A DNA stretch of 64,000 bases from Qipengyuania polymorpha (GTDB taxonomy: Bacteria > Pseudomonadota > Alphaproteobacteria > Sphingomonadales > Sphingomonadaceae). Shown here in pieces: positions 8,210 through 17,352 of the stretch. Within the stretch, counting starts at the first letter, position 1. Every line of letters begins with the position of its first letter. The DNA lies in contig NZ_JAIGNK010000001.1 in NCBI RefSeq assembly GCF_019711435.1, positions 124,001-188,000 on the forward strand, read 5' to 3'. The position numbers were made by a program, and so were the translations under genes. The notes below the pieces were generated by a model. That model saw nothing but the letters and a program-made list of their open reading frames with translations, did not search any database and was not told where the DNA came from.

Positions 8210-10252
8210 TTACCGCAGGTCTTCGGGCAGGCAGGGCGCTGCGGGCGAGACCCAGTCGAATTCGTAGACAGCCGGAACGGGGCTGAGATTACCCCAGGAA
8301 TTCATTGTCCGTTCCGGGTCATAGGTGATGTTCGCCTTGGAGTTGTCGAACTGCTCGATGCGGCCATTGTCGCGTTCTGCGCGTTCCGGGGAAATCTCGA
8401 TAACTTCGTTTCGCGACCCACGGACCATGCGGATAGTCATGTCGTCGCGCTTCTCCATCATGCGGTAATAGACCCGCCCGAACAGCATCGTGTCGAAGGT
8501 CGAGTTGAAACCCCAATTGTCGAGGTCCGTATCGCGCGGCAGGCGCAGCGTCGTCGAATGGCAGCTATAGCTCGGCGGGGAGTAAAACGGGGCGGTCTGG
8601 TCCTGCTCGGAGGAACGACGCCGCCGGTTTGGTGGGCTGAAGCCACCGCCGGGAAGGACCAGGCTGCGTGCGCCATCTCCATCATCGTCCCAGTCAATCG
8701 GGCCCACGCCGGAAATGGTCAGCACGCTCGCCAGCGTATCCTTGTCGTAGCGATAGGTGACGGAAGTGATTTCGTCCCATTCGCCGCCGCCTGTCAGGTT
8801 GGAGCGATAGGAAGTCTCGATCTGGTCGGCGGTCATCGCCGAATGCTGTATATATTCCAGCACTCCGGCGGGGCCGCGCGTGACATTCGTATAGGTCTTG
8901 CGCGCGGGAACGTCGAAGCCATCGCGCGCATCGAGTTCGTACAATCCCATTTCTGTCGGCAATGCGAGTGGCTCCGGTTCGCGCGAGACCAGCTCGCTCC
9001 CCTCGCTCGCCAGCGGGAGGACCCAGCGATATTCGAAGAGGGGCCTCGTCTGCATTCCCACCACTGCGGGCAGTGTGCCGTCGAGCCAGTAGGTCTCGCC
9101 GTCGAAGTCGGCTTGCACCAGCACGTGGTCGAACATGCCCGGATTGGGCAGGAAACCGTCCAGCCCGTCGTCCCCGCCGCTGTTGTTCACAAGAACAGCG
9201 CGCGCATCGATGTCCATTTCTGCCAGCAGGGCGAGCAGCAAGGCGGTCTTGCCCTTGCAATCGCCATAGCGCCGCTCCCACGTCTCATCGGCCGTGGCCG
9301 GGGTGAAGTTCCCGCCATTGAGGCCGACAAAGATGTAGCGAACCTGCTGCTGCACCAGTTCCAGCGCGGCGGCTGCGCGCTCCTTGTCGGTCGAATAGCT
9401 ACGGGCGATACGCGCGGCTTCCTCCTTGAGCGAGGAACTGGCGCTCAATTGCGAGGCATTGTCGAAGAGGGTGTCGAAAGTGCTGGAAACCTCCCGCCAG
9501 CTTTCGAAATCGCTGAACTGCGCCACACGGTGGAAGGCGTAGCGCGGCGGGGCATCCTTGGGCATCGTGCGGGTGGGCAAATTGTCCGCGGCGATGAGCA
9601 GGCGGTCGGAAGTCTGGGTGGTGTACTCGCGCAGGCCCTCGGGTACCTGAATGTTCGGCTTCTGGCCGTCTTCCCATGTCAGCGACATGCGCACGCGCCC
9701 CGGCGGCGCGCTGTCAGCAAGGAACAGGACGCCGAAACTCTGTTCTTCCAGCGTGGGGTCGTGGGCGGGGGCGGTCCATGCCAGCTCAAGCTCATCACCA
9801 ACCCGCAGGTCCGGAACACGCATGACGGCTGTCAGGATGCCGTCGAGCATCGCTTGCTCGAGCTGGTCCTCGCGCCGCAGGATTTCGAACTGCGTTTTCT
9901 CGAGCACGTCGATGGTCTCGCCGTCGCGATGGACGAGGACGCGGTGCACGACCGCATCGCCAGCAGCCGGGTTCCATGCGATGCCGAGATTGCCCGCCTG
10001 CAAGGCTTGCGGATGCAGGATGGCGAGATGCTGGGCGTTGAAATTCCACTGCCCGTGGTCGTCGAAATGTACCTGCGTGTCCTGGCGCCGCAGGAAGAAC
10101 ATGCCCGACGCATCTTCGGGCACGGGGAGCGGCTCGCTCTCCTGCACCCATGCGGGGACAGGCCCGGTGCTTATCGTCTTCTCCTGCGCGGCGAGCGGCG
10201 ACGCGGAGGCGAGCAGGGCGGCTAGAAGAATAGCGTGCGTAGATTTCATCAT
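8210..10252 (-). CDS. DUF3857 / transglutaminase-like exported protein
   Basis: A 680-residue protein with a cleavable signal peptide (residues 1-22, SPLAAQ). The N-terminal domain resembles DUF3857 and is followed by a transglutaminase-like core whose catalytic triad is visible: Cys332 in RRYGDCKGKT, His376 in MFDHVLV and Asp391 in YWLDGT. Such proteins are predicted periplasmic cysteine proteases or amidases of unknown substrate. The C-terminal ~270 residues form a beta-rich DUF3858-like region. Two consecutive ATGs open the gene. The single-gene unit is followed by a convergent lipid kinase and has no evident partner, so its role is unassigned. Confidence 0.88.
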   Translation of the reverse strand: MMKSTHAILLAALLASASPLAAQEKTISTGPVPAWVQESEPLPVPEDASGMFFLRRQDTQVHFDDHGQWNFNAQHLAILHPQALQAGNLGIAWNPAAGDAVVHRVLVHRDGETIDVLEKTQFEILRREDQLEQAMLDGILTAVMRVPDLRVGDELELAWTAPAHDPTLEEQSFGVLFLADSAPPGRVRMSLTWEDGQKPNIQVPEGLREYTTQTSDRLLIAADNLPTRTMPKDAPPRYAFHRVAQFSDFESWREVSSTFDTLFDNASQLSASSSLKEEAARIARSYSTDKERAAAALELVQQQVRYIFVGLNGGNFTPATADETWERRYGDCKGKTALLLALLAEMDIDARAVLVNNSGGDDGLDGFLPNPGMFDHVLVQADFDGETYWLDGTLPAVVGMQTRPLFEYRWVLPLASEGSELVSREPEPLALPTEMGLYELDARDGFDVPARKTYTNVTRGPAGVLEYIQHSAMTADQIETSYRSNLTGGGEWDEITSVTYRYDKDTLASVLTISGVGPIDWDDDGDGARSLVLPGGGFSPPNRRRRSSEQDQTAPFYSPPSYSCHSTTLRLPRDTDLDNWGFNSTFDTMLFGRVYYRMMEKRDDMTIRMVRGSRNEVIEISPERAERDNGRIEQFDNSKANITYDPERTMNSWGNLSPVPAVYEFDWVSPAAPCLPEDLR

Positions 10253-10331
10253 TCGGACCCCGTTTAGGGCCCGAACAATGAAGTAATCTTGCGAATTGGC
10301 AAGGGGTCGCGGCGAGAAAACCGCAGCCCGA

Positions 10332-11138
10332 TTACTTTTTCGGCGGGGTAATCTTGTTGCGCAACCGGCTGCGGTGGGCGCTCATGTCGAGCACTTCGCC
10401 CGGTCCATCGTCGCTGTTCTGCAACAGGCCGAGACGGCGCGCGACTTCCTGATAGGCCTCGCTCTCGCCGCCGAGGTCGCGGCGGAAGCGGTCCTTGTCG
10501 AGCTTTTCGCCCGTGTTGATGTCCCAAAGGCGGCAACCGTCGGGGCTGATTTCGTCGGCGAGGATGGTGCGGCTGTAATCGCCGTCCCAGATGCGGCCGA
10601 ACTCCAGCTTGAAGTCGACGAGGCGGATGTCGATGGCAGCGAACATGCCCGACAGGAAGTCGTTGATTCGCACGGCCATGCTCGACATGTCCTGCATCTC
10701 TTCATGGCTGCACCAGTTGAAGCAGGCGATTTCCTCTTCGGAGACTTTGGGATCGCCCAAAGCATCGTCCTTGAGGCAATATTCGATGAGCGTGTGCGGC
10801 AGGACCTCGCCTTCCTCGATGCCGAGGCGCTTCGAGAGCGAGCCGGCGGCGACATTGCGCACGACGACTTCGAGGGGAATGATTTCGACCTGGCGGACCA
10901 GCTGCTCGCGCATGTTCAACCGGCGGATGAAATGCGTCGGGATGCCGATATGCGAGAGGCGCGTGAAGACATACTCGCTGATGCGGTTGTTGATCACGCC
11001 CTTGCCGTTGATCGTGCCTTTCTTCTCGGCGTTGAAGGCGGTCGCATCGTCCTTGAAATACTGGATGAGCGTGCCCGGTTCGGGGCCTTCGTAGAGGATC
11101 TTGGCCTTGCCTTCGTAGATCTGGCGGCGACGTGCCAT
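10332..11138 (-). CDS. purC: Phosphoribosylaminoimidazole-succinocarboxamide (SAICAR) synthase
   Basis: A 268-residue SAICAR synthase. It joins aspartate to CAIR using ATP in purine synthesis. Hallmarks are the N-terminal [14 protein letters not shown], the central [16 protein letters not shown] and the ATP-site DFKLEFGR and [12 protein letters not shown] segments. The start [10 protein letters not shown] was chosen over an upstream in-frame ATG because GAAGGGA lies about 10 bases before it and it matches the family N-terminus. The gene stands alone here, although purC, purS and purQ are commonly adjacent in alphaproteobacteria; purSQ is at 1377-1610 on the same strand. Confidence 0.97.
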   Translation of the reverse strand: MARRRQIYEGKAKILYEGPEPGTLIQYFKDDATAFNAEKKGTINGKGVINNRISEYVFTRLSHIGIPTHFIRRLNMREQLVRQVEIIPLEVVVRNVAAGSLSKRLGIEEGEVLPHTLIEYCLKDDALGDPKVSEEEIACFNWCSHEEMQDMSSMAVRINDFLSGMFAAIDIRLVDFKLEFGRIWDGDYSRTILADEISPDGCRLWDINTGEKLDKDRFRRDLGGESEAYQEVARRLGLLQNSDDGPGEVLDMSAHRSRLRNKITPPKK

Positions 11139-11353
11139 GCGCAGCGTTCCCTTCACGCTTAAAAACTTGCGCCCCGGCAGGTGGAATCGGGTGAGGATTC
11201 GCAGCGTCCGGGGCGATTGGCTGGCGCTTACCGGAAGGCCGGGGTGAAAGCAATTGCGCTACCCTTTCAGCTGCACAGGCCCGTGTAGGACAATTTCTGC
11301 TTTCCTACCGCGATTTCGCCTCAATATTTCGCTCGCTCCGTGAAGGAATCAAC

Positions 11354-11358
11354 AGGAG
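11354..11358 (+). promoter_or_regulatory. Ribosome binding site that fixes a TTG start
   Basis: AGGAG lies 7 bases before a TTG codon at 11366. It is the only well-placed Shine-Dalgarno sequence near the 5' end of the beta-helix gene and supports TTG initiation. Confidence 0.7.
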
Positions 11359-11365
11359 CAAGCAC

Positions 11366-13045
11366 TTGACCACCATTGCCACACGCGCCGCCGCCATCGG
11401 GCAGGATTTCACCGGCAGCGAGATTATCGAAACCGCCGGATACGCGTCGAAAGGAGATGGGGGCGAGGGGACGTACTACCTCATCGACCCCGCCGCTTAT
11501 TCGGGCGCGCCTGCCGATGCGGGCCCGGGCACCATCGAATGCGCCAACGGCTGGTATCGGCTGCTGGGCGAAACGCTCTTCATCGAGCAATTCGGTGCGA
11601 AGAGCAGCGGACCGGACCAGGCCACGCTTGATGGCAGTTCGGGTTTCGACAATGCGCAGGCGATCAACGACGCGCTTGCCTTTGCCACCGCGAACGGGGC
11701 GCATCGGGTCGGGGCACGTAGCGAGACCCGTTTCGGCGTCGGTTCCAAAATCACCATCTCCGACAAGCGCATCACCTTCGGCAACTGCACTTCGCCGCTC
11801 AGCCTCGACATGGTCGCGCTGGCCGCGAATGATTTCGTGGCGGGCGAGGGGATTGTCGAGGTCACTGCCAACCGTGCTTCGCTCGACGGGTTCAGCCTGA
11901 CCATCCCGACCTCGGTCTGCGACCCGGTCGCCGGTACCGGCACCCAGGTCTCGGGCGTGAAGACGGTGGGCGAGGGCAAGCTCATCTACCACAACCGCAT
12001 CTGGAACGTGGAAGTGGCGGGCGGGCACAAGGCCTTCGATCTCGTCGGGCTGGAAGGAGATATCCGCAAGACCCGCGCCAAGGGCCCCTATGCCTATGGC
12101 TATCACGTCACCGGCAGCGACAACGAGTTCTCGCCCAGCTGCACGGCGGCGGACGGTGATATCGGCTTCTATTCCGATGCCGGCGCGGAAGGCGCGATGC
12201 ATTGCGTGCGCAACCGCATCAATTTCCACTTCGACAGTGGGCTGCCCAATCGCTTGTTCTGCTTCGACGACACGCCGCTCGAAATCGGTATCTGGTGCCA
12301 GAACGTGCGCGGGGCGCATTTCCTCACCTATCACGGCAAGGTCGGCCAGCATGCCAATGCTGCGGCCGAGGCGCATTACATCAAGCTCGAACGCTCGCGC
12401 CATTGTACCTTCGAGAATGTCGCCACTTACCGCGCACAGGATGCGGCCACGCTGGCGGTTTCGGCCCCGGCCTACTTCCTCGACGTGCCAGCCTCGTGGA
12501 ACGGCGATCCATGGTCGAGCGTACGCAACCGCTTCCTCGGCTACCAGCTGGAAGGGGTGGACCTTGCCAAAGACACCGCAACGCTGGAGCGGGTGGCTCA
12601 CAACACCTTCCTCGGCTGCGAGGGGGGCGAGGTATCGCGCCTCGCGGGCGACAATCACCAGCTCACGGGCAAGGGCGAGGTGCTGGCAGCGGGAGGCACG
12701 GCCAGCTTCACCCGCTTTCTCACGCGGCGACCGGGCGGAGAATACCCGCATGTCCTGCGCGTGCTTGGCCGCGCCATCGTGTCGCGAAGCGATGCGGAAG
12801 ATGTGTTGCTCGACATTTCGCTGCGCGTACCCATCCTCGATGGGGTTGCAGCCAGTTTCGCAGGCACGGCCCATGTAACCGAGCGCGAGAAGACCGGCAG
12901 CGGCAATTACTCGGTGAGCATTGCCAACGTCAGCTACAAGGTCGCCGACAACAGCATCGGCTTCGACCTCACCGGCCCGGCGAATTTCGCCAGCAAGTGC
13001 GAAGTCGTGCTGACCGACGTGCTGTGCGACAACGGCGGCTTCTGA
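11366..13045 (+). CDS. Pectate-lyase/tailspike-like right-handed beta-helix protein
   Basis: A 559-residue protein of unknown function. Residues about 25-100 look like the head region of phage tailspikes and related lyases: GGEGTYYLID, then IEQFGAK and a glycine/asparagine-rich segment leading to NAQAINDALAFA. The middle repeats short NRF/NRI/HNTF units (HNRIWNVEV, VRNRFLGYQ, HNTFLGCEGG) in the rhythm of a parallel beta-helix. A beta-rich C-terminal domain follows. No signal peptide and no transmembrane segment is visible. The start is TTG, backed by an AGGAG site. Neighbours are purC (divergent) and an antiporter, with no other phage gene nearby. It could be a polysaccharide-binding or -cleaving enzyme or a domesticated phage piece; the catalytic residues cannot be assigned. 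Confidence 0.72.
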   Translation: MTTIATRAAAIGQDFTGSEIIETAGYASKGDGGEGTYYLIDPAAYSGAPADAGPGTIECANGWYRLLGETLFIEQFGAKSSGPDQATLDGSSGFDNAQAINDALAFATANGAHRVGARSETRFGVGSKITISDKRITFGNCTSPLSLDMVALAANDFVAGEGIVEVTANRASLDGFSLTIPTSVCDPVAGTGTQVSGVKTVGEGKLIYHNRIWNVEVAGGHKAFDLVGLEGDIRKTRAKGPYAYGYHVTGSDNEFSPSCTAADGDIGFYSDAGAEGAMHCVRNRINFHFDSGLPNRLFCFDDTPLEIGIWCQNVRGAHFLTYHGKVGQHANAAAEAHYIKLERSRHCTFENVATYRAQDAATLAVSAPAYFLDVPASWNGDPWSSVRNRFLGYQLEGVDLAKDTATLERVAHNTFLGCEGGEVSRLAGDNHQLTGKGEVLAAGGTASFTRFLTRRPGGEYPHVLRVLGRAIVSRSDAEDVLLDISLRVPILDGVAASFAGTAHVTEREKTGSGNYSVSIANVSYKVADNSIGFDLTGPANFASKCEVVLTDVLCDNGGF

Positions 13046-13054
13046 GACGGCCGG

Positions 13055-13082
13055 GCGGGGGAGGGGTGCGCTCCTCTCCCGC
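13055..13082. terminator. Hairpin between convergent genes
   Basis: GCGGGGGAGGGG, a TGCG loop, then CTCCTCTCCCGC form a 12-bp stem with two G-U pairs between the tail-to-tail beta-helix and antiporter genes. It has no T-tract, so it is a weak terminator or an RNA-stabilising hairpin. Confidence 0.5.
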
Positions 13083-14387
13083 TCAATGCACCGCCTGCGT
13101 GTCCTCTTCGACGGCAGGCGCGTGGTCCTTTTTCAGCTTCTCGATGAGGCGGCCAAGCGTGGCGCGCTGGACGAGGACGCTGAAGAGGACAGCGGCAAAG
13201 GTCGCGGCGAGGATGAGGTCGCGCGTCTCGCCCGGCGGGAGCGAGAGGGCGAGCGCGATGGAGATGCCGCCGCGAAGTCCGCCCCACCACAGCACGCGGC
13301 CCGCACCCTTGTCCTGCAGGCGCGCTGCCGGAATGGTCTTGGTCGAGACGAAGATGCCGACCGCGCGCGCCATCAGCGTGAGCGGGATGGCGAGCAGGCC
13401 GAAGAGCAGCACGTCGCCGCCCACGGTCAGGACAATCATTTCAAGGCCGATGAGCAGGAACAGCACCGAATTGAGCAGCTCGTCGAGCAATTCCCAGAAC
13501 TTGAGCAAATAGTCGCGCGTCACGTCGCTCATCGCGTAGGTGACACCGTGATTGCCGATGAGGAGGCCCGCGACGGCCATCGCCAGCGGGCCGGAGATGT
13601 GCAGCTGGCTGCACAGCGCATAGCCTCCCATGACGACCGCCAGAGTAATCAGCACTTCGAGCGTGTACTCGTCCATTCCCGCCAGCGCCCGGTAGCCGAG
13701 ATAGCCTGCGACAAGGCCGACGAGGATGCCGCCGCCCGCCTCGATGGCGAAGAGTTCGGCGCCTTCGATGAAGGAGAACTCGTTCCCGCTCACCGCTGCG
13801 CCCAGGAGGATGATGAAGACCACGATGCCCACGCCGTCGTTGAACAGGCTCTCGCCCGCAACGGCGCTTTGCAGCGACTTCGGCACGTTTTCTTCCTTGA
13901 GCACTCCGAGCACTGAGACGGGGTCGGTCGGGGCAATCAGCGCGCCGAAGACGAAATACCATATGGGCGCGAAGGTAAGGCCGATGAGCGAGCCCACTCC
14001 CCACATGGCGAGGCCCACCAGCACGGTCGAAATCATCACCCCGACGGTGGAGAGCAGCAGCACGGGCAACCACGCGACCTTCAGCCGGTCGAGATCGACA
14101 TGGAGCGCTCCTGCAAACAGCAGGAAGCTCAGCATCCCCTGCAGCAGCGTGTCGGTGAAGTTCATCTGTTCGAGCGTCGAGGCGACCCAGTCGTCGAGCG
14201 TCACGCCGGGCAGGAAAGCATCGGCTGCGGTCAGCGCGATGGCGGCAATTGCGCCCATCACGGTCAGGCCGATGACATGCGGCAGCTTGATGAAGTGATG
14301 GTTGAACCATCCGAGCAGGGCGGAGGCGACAACCAGCAGGGCGGCGATGTCGAAGGCGGAGAGCGCGGTCGCGGTTTCTTCGTGCAT
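13083..14387 (-). CDS. Sodium:proton antiporter, CPA1 (NhaP-like) family
   Basis: A 434-residue inner-membrane antiporter with about 12 hydrophobic segments. The ion-site helix reads GALIAPTDPVSVLGVLK (Asp155), and the partner helix AGESLFNDGVGIVVF carries the Asn-Asp pair (183-184) characteristic of electroneutral CPA1 exchangers rather than the Asp-Asp of NhaA. It exchanges Na+ (or K+) for H+ and supports pH and salt homeostasis, fitting a marine or brackish habitat (an inference). The C-terminal tail is short and charged (LIEKLKKDHAP), lacking the long regulatory domain of some NhaP proteins. The start is the ATG at 14387; no strong ribosome site is seen. Confidence 0.93.
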   Translation of the reverse strand: MHEETATALSAFDIAALLVVASALLGWFNHHFIKLPHVIGLTVMGAIAAIALTAADAFLPGVTLDDWVASTLEQMNFTDTLLQGMLSFLLFAGALHVDLDRLKVAWLPVLLLSTVGVMISTVLVGLAMWGVGSLIGLTFAPIWYFVFGALIAPTDPVSVLGVLKEENVPKSLQSAVAGESLFNDGVGIVVFIILLGAAVSGNEFSFIEGAELFAIEAGGGILVGLVAGYLGYRALAGMDEYTLEVLITLAVVMGGYALCSQLHISGPLAMAVAGLLIGNHGVTYAMSDVTRDYLLKFWELLDELLNSVLFLLIGLEMIVLTVGGDVLLFGLLAIPLTLMARAVGIFVSTKTIPAARLQDKGAGRVLWWGGLRGGISIALALSLPPGETRDLILAATFAAVLFSVLVQRATLGRLIEKLKKDHAPAVEEDTQAVH

Positions 14388-14464
14388 AAAGAGCGCGATA
14401 GCGTGGAGAGCGCGCGAGGTGAAGCTTGCCTGTGGACGGGGCGCTGGGGCAGGGTCGTTGCGTC

Positions 14465-15370
14465 ATGCCGGAGCCGTTCCACTATCGCCATTCGGGGTTG
14501 CACATAGCTTCGCAGCTGGAGCTTCCCGAGTGGGAAGCCTTCGCCTGCGAAGAGGGCGAGCCGGATGTTCGCATTGTGCTGTCGGACGAGCCATGCCCCG
14601 ACTGCCCGACCGACGGCAGCGTGGCGGTGGGCGAGACCTTGCGGTTCGCGGTGGAGGGCATCGGCGGCTGGCAGGTCGAGGGCGGCCACACCATTCGCCT
14701 CCATCCCGGGCTGACTGCGGATGTGCCCGAACTGCGCCTGTTCACGCTGGGCAGCGCATGGGGCGCGCTCGGCTACCAGCGCGGCTTTGCCATGTGGCAT
14801 GGCAGTGCGGTGGAGGTGGATGGGCGCGTGGTCCTGTTCTGCGGCGATGCAGGGGCGGGCAAGAGCACCATGGCGGCGGCACAATGCGTTGGCGGAGCGA
14901 AGTTGGTCGCGGATGACCTCAGCCGCATCGAGCCCTCGGCAGGCGGTGCTCTCATCCACCCTTCCAGCATGCGCATCAAGTTGTGGCGCGAGGCGGTGGA
15001 GCATTTCGGCTGGCAGGATCGCATCCTCCAGCGGGACTACTACCGCGACGACAAGTTCCACTGCAGCGTGCCTTCGCATCATGCGGGAGGCGAGGCGCTG
15101 CCACTCTCGGCTGTCATCATCCTTGCGGACGCGGAAAAAAGGCACCTTGAGCGATTGTCCGGTTCCGCTGCGCTGGAGGCAGTGATGCAGGGCACGCTTT
15201 ACCGGCCAGAAATGCTCGATGCGCTGGGCGGGTGGGGCGTGCAAGGCGGGCTGGCCGCACGCGTGCTGGGAGAGGTTCCCGTGTGGCGATGGGCGCGGCC
15301 CAAAACCTTCACCGCAGCCTCGCTCGAATCACCCATGAAAACCATCCTCAGTACTAGCCGAGAACCATAA
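14465..15370 (+). CDS. HPr kinase/phosphorylase-like P-loop protein
   Basis: A 301-residue protein related to the catalytic core of HPr kinase (HprK), with a P-loop GDAGAGKST at residues 127-135 and an acidic LVADDLS segment at about 148-153 in the Walker B position. The N-terminal ~100 residues are not HprK-like. Comparable orphan HprK homologues occur beside peptide-modification (for example lasso peptide) or PqqD-like genes, but none is visible here. The phosphoacceptor is therefore unknown. Canonical alphaproteobacterial HprK is shorter and sits by ptsH or a two-component operon. The start was set at ATG 14465; an in-frame TTG 39 bases upstream is possible. The penicillin-binding gene follows after 25 bases. 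Confidence 0.78.
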   Translation: MPEPFHYRHSGLHIASQLELPEWEAFACEEGEPDVRIVLSDEPCPDCPTDGSVAVGETLRFAVEGIGGWQVEGGHTIRLHPGLTADVPELRLFTLGSAWGALGYQRGFAMWHGSAVEVDGRVVLFCGDAGAGKSTMAAAQCVGGAKLVADDLSRIEPSAGGALIHPSSMRIKLWREAVEHFGWQDRILQRDYYRDDKFHCSVPSHHAGGEALPLSAVIILADAEKRHLERLSGSAALEAVMQGTLYRPEMLDALGGWGVQGGLAARVLGEVPVWRWARPKTFTAASLESPMKTILSTSREP

Positions 15371-15395
15371 GCCTCCCTCATGCGTTCGGTGCGGC

Positions 15396-17303
15396 ATGGA
15401 GGGTAAACTTCGCCACACTACCGACACAATTTCGCTCTGGGCGAGCCAGAGGGCATGGCCGTGGCTGCGCGAAACACTCTGGCCCTGGCTGCGCGACCGC
15501 CCGCTGCGTTATACGCTCGCCGGTGCGGCGCTCGCCCTCTTGCTGGCATGGCAAGTCGTGGCCATCCCCCCATGGAGCGCGGGCGAGCGCCGAGGCGAGC
15601 CCAGCCTCACCTTCCTTGCCAGCGACGGAAGCATCGTCGCCCGCCGCGGACCTGCGCCGGTCGAGGAAATAGACGCTTCGCAGCTTCCCGACCATGTCCG
15701 ATACGCCTTCATAGCCATTGAGGACCGCCGGTTCGAGGACCATGGCGGCATCGATTTGCGCGGCCTCGCGCGCGCCACGCTCGCCAACATGAAAGCGGGC
15801 GGGGTGGTCGAGGGCGGCTCCACCATCACGCAGCAATATGTGAAGAACGCCTATCTCACGCAGGACCGGACCTTCACCCGCAAGTTCAAGGAATTCCTGC
15901 TCGCCGACTGGGTCGAGAACTGGATGGGCAAGGACGAGATCCTCTCGCGCTATCTAGAAAGCGCCTATTTCGGCGGCGGCCAGACCGGGCTGACCGCGGC
16001 GGCACACTATTTCTTCGACACCACGCCGCAGGAACTGACGCTTGGACAGGCGGCGATGCTGGCAGGCGTGATCAAGGCACCGTCCAACCTCGCTCCGACT
16101 GTCGACCGCGAAGCCTCGCTCGAACGGATGCAGGTGGTGCTCGACGCCATGGTCGATGCCGAATTCATCACCCGCGAAGAGGCGGATGCTGTCGAAAACC
16201 CGGAAGTCGACAAGGGCGAGAACAGCGAAGTCGCCGCCGGAAGCTGGTTCACCGACTGGCTTTTGCGCGACATGGATGACGACGACTTCGGCGAGGTGCA
16301 GACCACGCTCGATGCCGACATGCAGGAGGCAGCCGAAAAGGCCATCGCCAATGCCGGTCTCGGAAGCGCCGAGGCGGCGCTCATCGCCATCCGCCCAGAC
16401 GGCCGCGTGCTGGCGATGGTCGGCGGCAAGAAATGGCAGCCCGAAGCCTTTAACCGCGCGCTTTTTGCCGAGCGCCAGCCCGGTTCCACTTTCAAGCTGT
16501 TCGACTATCTCGCCGCCCTGCGCGACGGGGCCACGCCCGACGACATCATGCTCGACGCCCCGCTCGATATCGACGGATGGCAACCCAAGAACGGCTACAA
16601 GGGCTATTACGGCCCGGTCACCATCCGCGAGGCCTTCGCATTTTCCAGCAACACCGTGGCCGTGCGTGCGGCACAGACGGCGGGCTATGACGAAGTGCGC
16701 GAGGCTGCCCGAGACCTTGGCGTGCATTCCGACTTGCCCGAGGCCGACAGCCTCCCGCTGGGCACGGCGAGCATGACGCTGGCCGAACTGGTCACGGCCT
16801 ATGCGGCGTTTGCTGGCGGAAGCTATCCGGTGAAACTCTATGGCATCGAGGATGATTTCGACGAACCCGACCACAAGCTTGCTCGCCACGACGAATGGGC
16901 GCCGATGCTCGACCTGCTCTTTTACGCGGCCAATTACGGCACGGGTAAACGCGCCGCTCTCGATGTGCCGACCTTCGGCAAGACCGGCACCACGCAGGAC
17001 GGTCGCGACGCGCTGTTCGTAGGCTTTGCGGGCAATGTGGTGACCGCCGTGTGGATCGGCCGCGACGACAACAAGCCGGTGTCGGGCGCGAGCGGCGGAC
17101 GCTTGCCCGCGCAAATCTGGCGCGCTTTCATGTCGCAAATCGAGCTGGAGCCGATGGCCTTGCCCTATATCCCTGGCGGACGTCTGGAACAGATTCGTCA
17201 GCCTCTGCCCGAGTTCGAGCCTCAACCTGCTCCCCGCGCCGAACCGCGTCGAAGCGGCAGGAAAGGCAAGAAAAAGCGCAGGGGCCCGCGCCACACGCGC
17301 TGA
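15396..17303 (+). CDS. Bifunctional penicillin-binding protein, class A
   Basis: A 635-residue murein polymerase and cross-linking enzyme anchored in the inner membrane by one helix at about residues 38-57. The glycosyltransferase (GT51) domain shows IEDRRFEDHGGID with catalytic Glu109, and GGSTITQQ at 140-147. The transpeptidase domain carries the three penicillin-binding motifs: SxxK as Ser364-Thr-Phe-Lys367, SSN at 417-419 and KTGT at 529-532. The tail from about 600 is proline- then Lys/Arg-rich (GRKGKKKRRGPRHTR). The size is between PBP1C and PBP1A; without comparison the subclass is left open. It sits between an HprK-like gene and an acyltransferase on the same strand. Confidence 0.95.
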   Translation: MEGKLRHTTDTISLWASQRAWPWLRETLWPWLRDRPLRYTLAGAALALLLAWQVVAIPPWSAGERRGEPSLTFLASDGSIVARRGPAPVEEIDASQLPDHVRYAFIAIEDRRFEDHGGIDLRGLARATLANMKAGGVVEGGSTITQQYVKNAYLTQDRTFTRKFKEFLLADWVENWMGKDEILSRYLESAYFGGGQTGLTAAAHYFFDTTPQELTLGQAAMLAGVIKAPSNLAPTVDREASLERMQVVLDAMVDAEFITREEADAVENPEVDKGENSEVAAGSWFTDWLLRDMDDDDFGEVQTTLDADMQEAAEKAIANAGLGSAEAALIAIRPDGRVLAMVGGKKWQPEAFNRALFAERQPGSTFKLFDYLAALRDGATPDDIMLDAPLDIDGWQPKNGYKGYYGPVTIREAFAFSSNTVAVRAAQTAGYDEVREAARDLGVHSDLPEADSLPLGTASMTLAELVTAYAAFAGGSYPVKLYGIEDDFDEPDHKLARHDEWAPMLDLLFYAANYGTGKRAALDVPTFGKTGTTQDGRDALFVGFAGNVVTAVWIGRDDNKPVSGASGGRLPAQIWRAFMSQIELEPMALPYIPGGRLEQIRQPLPEFEPQPAPRAEPRRSGRKGKKKRRGPRHTR

Positions 17304-17352
17304 ATTCGTTCGGTTTTAGGGAGCCTTAACCATAAGCTGCGATTGTCCGACG

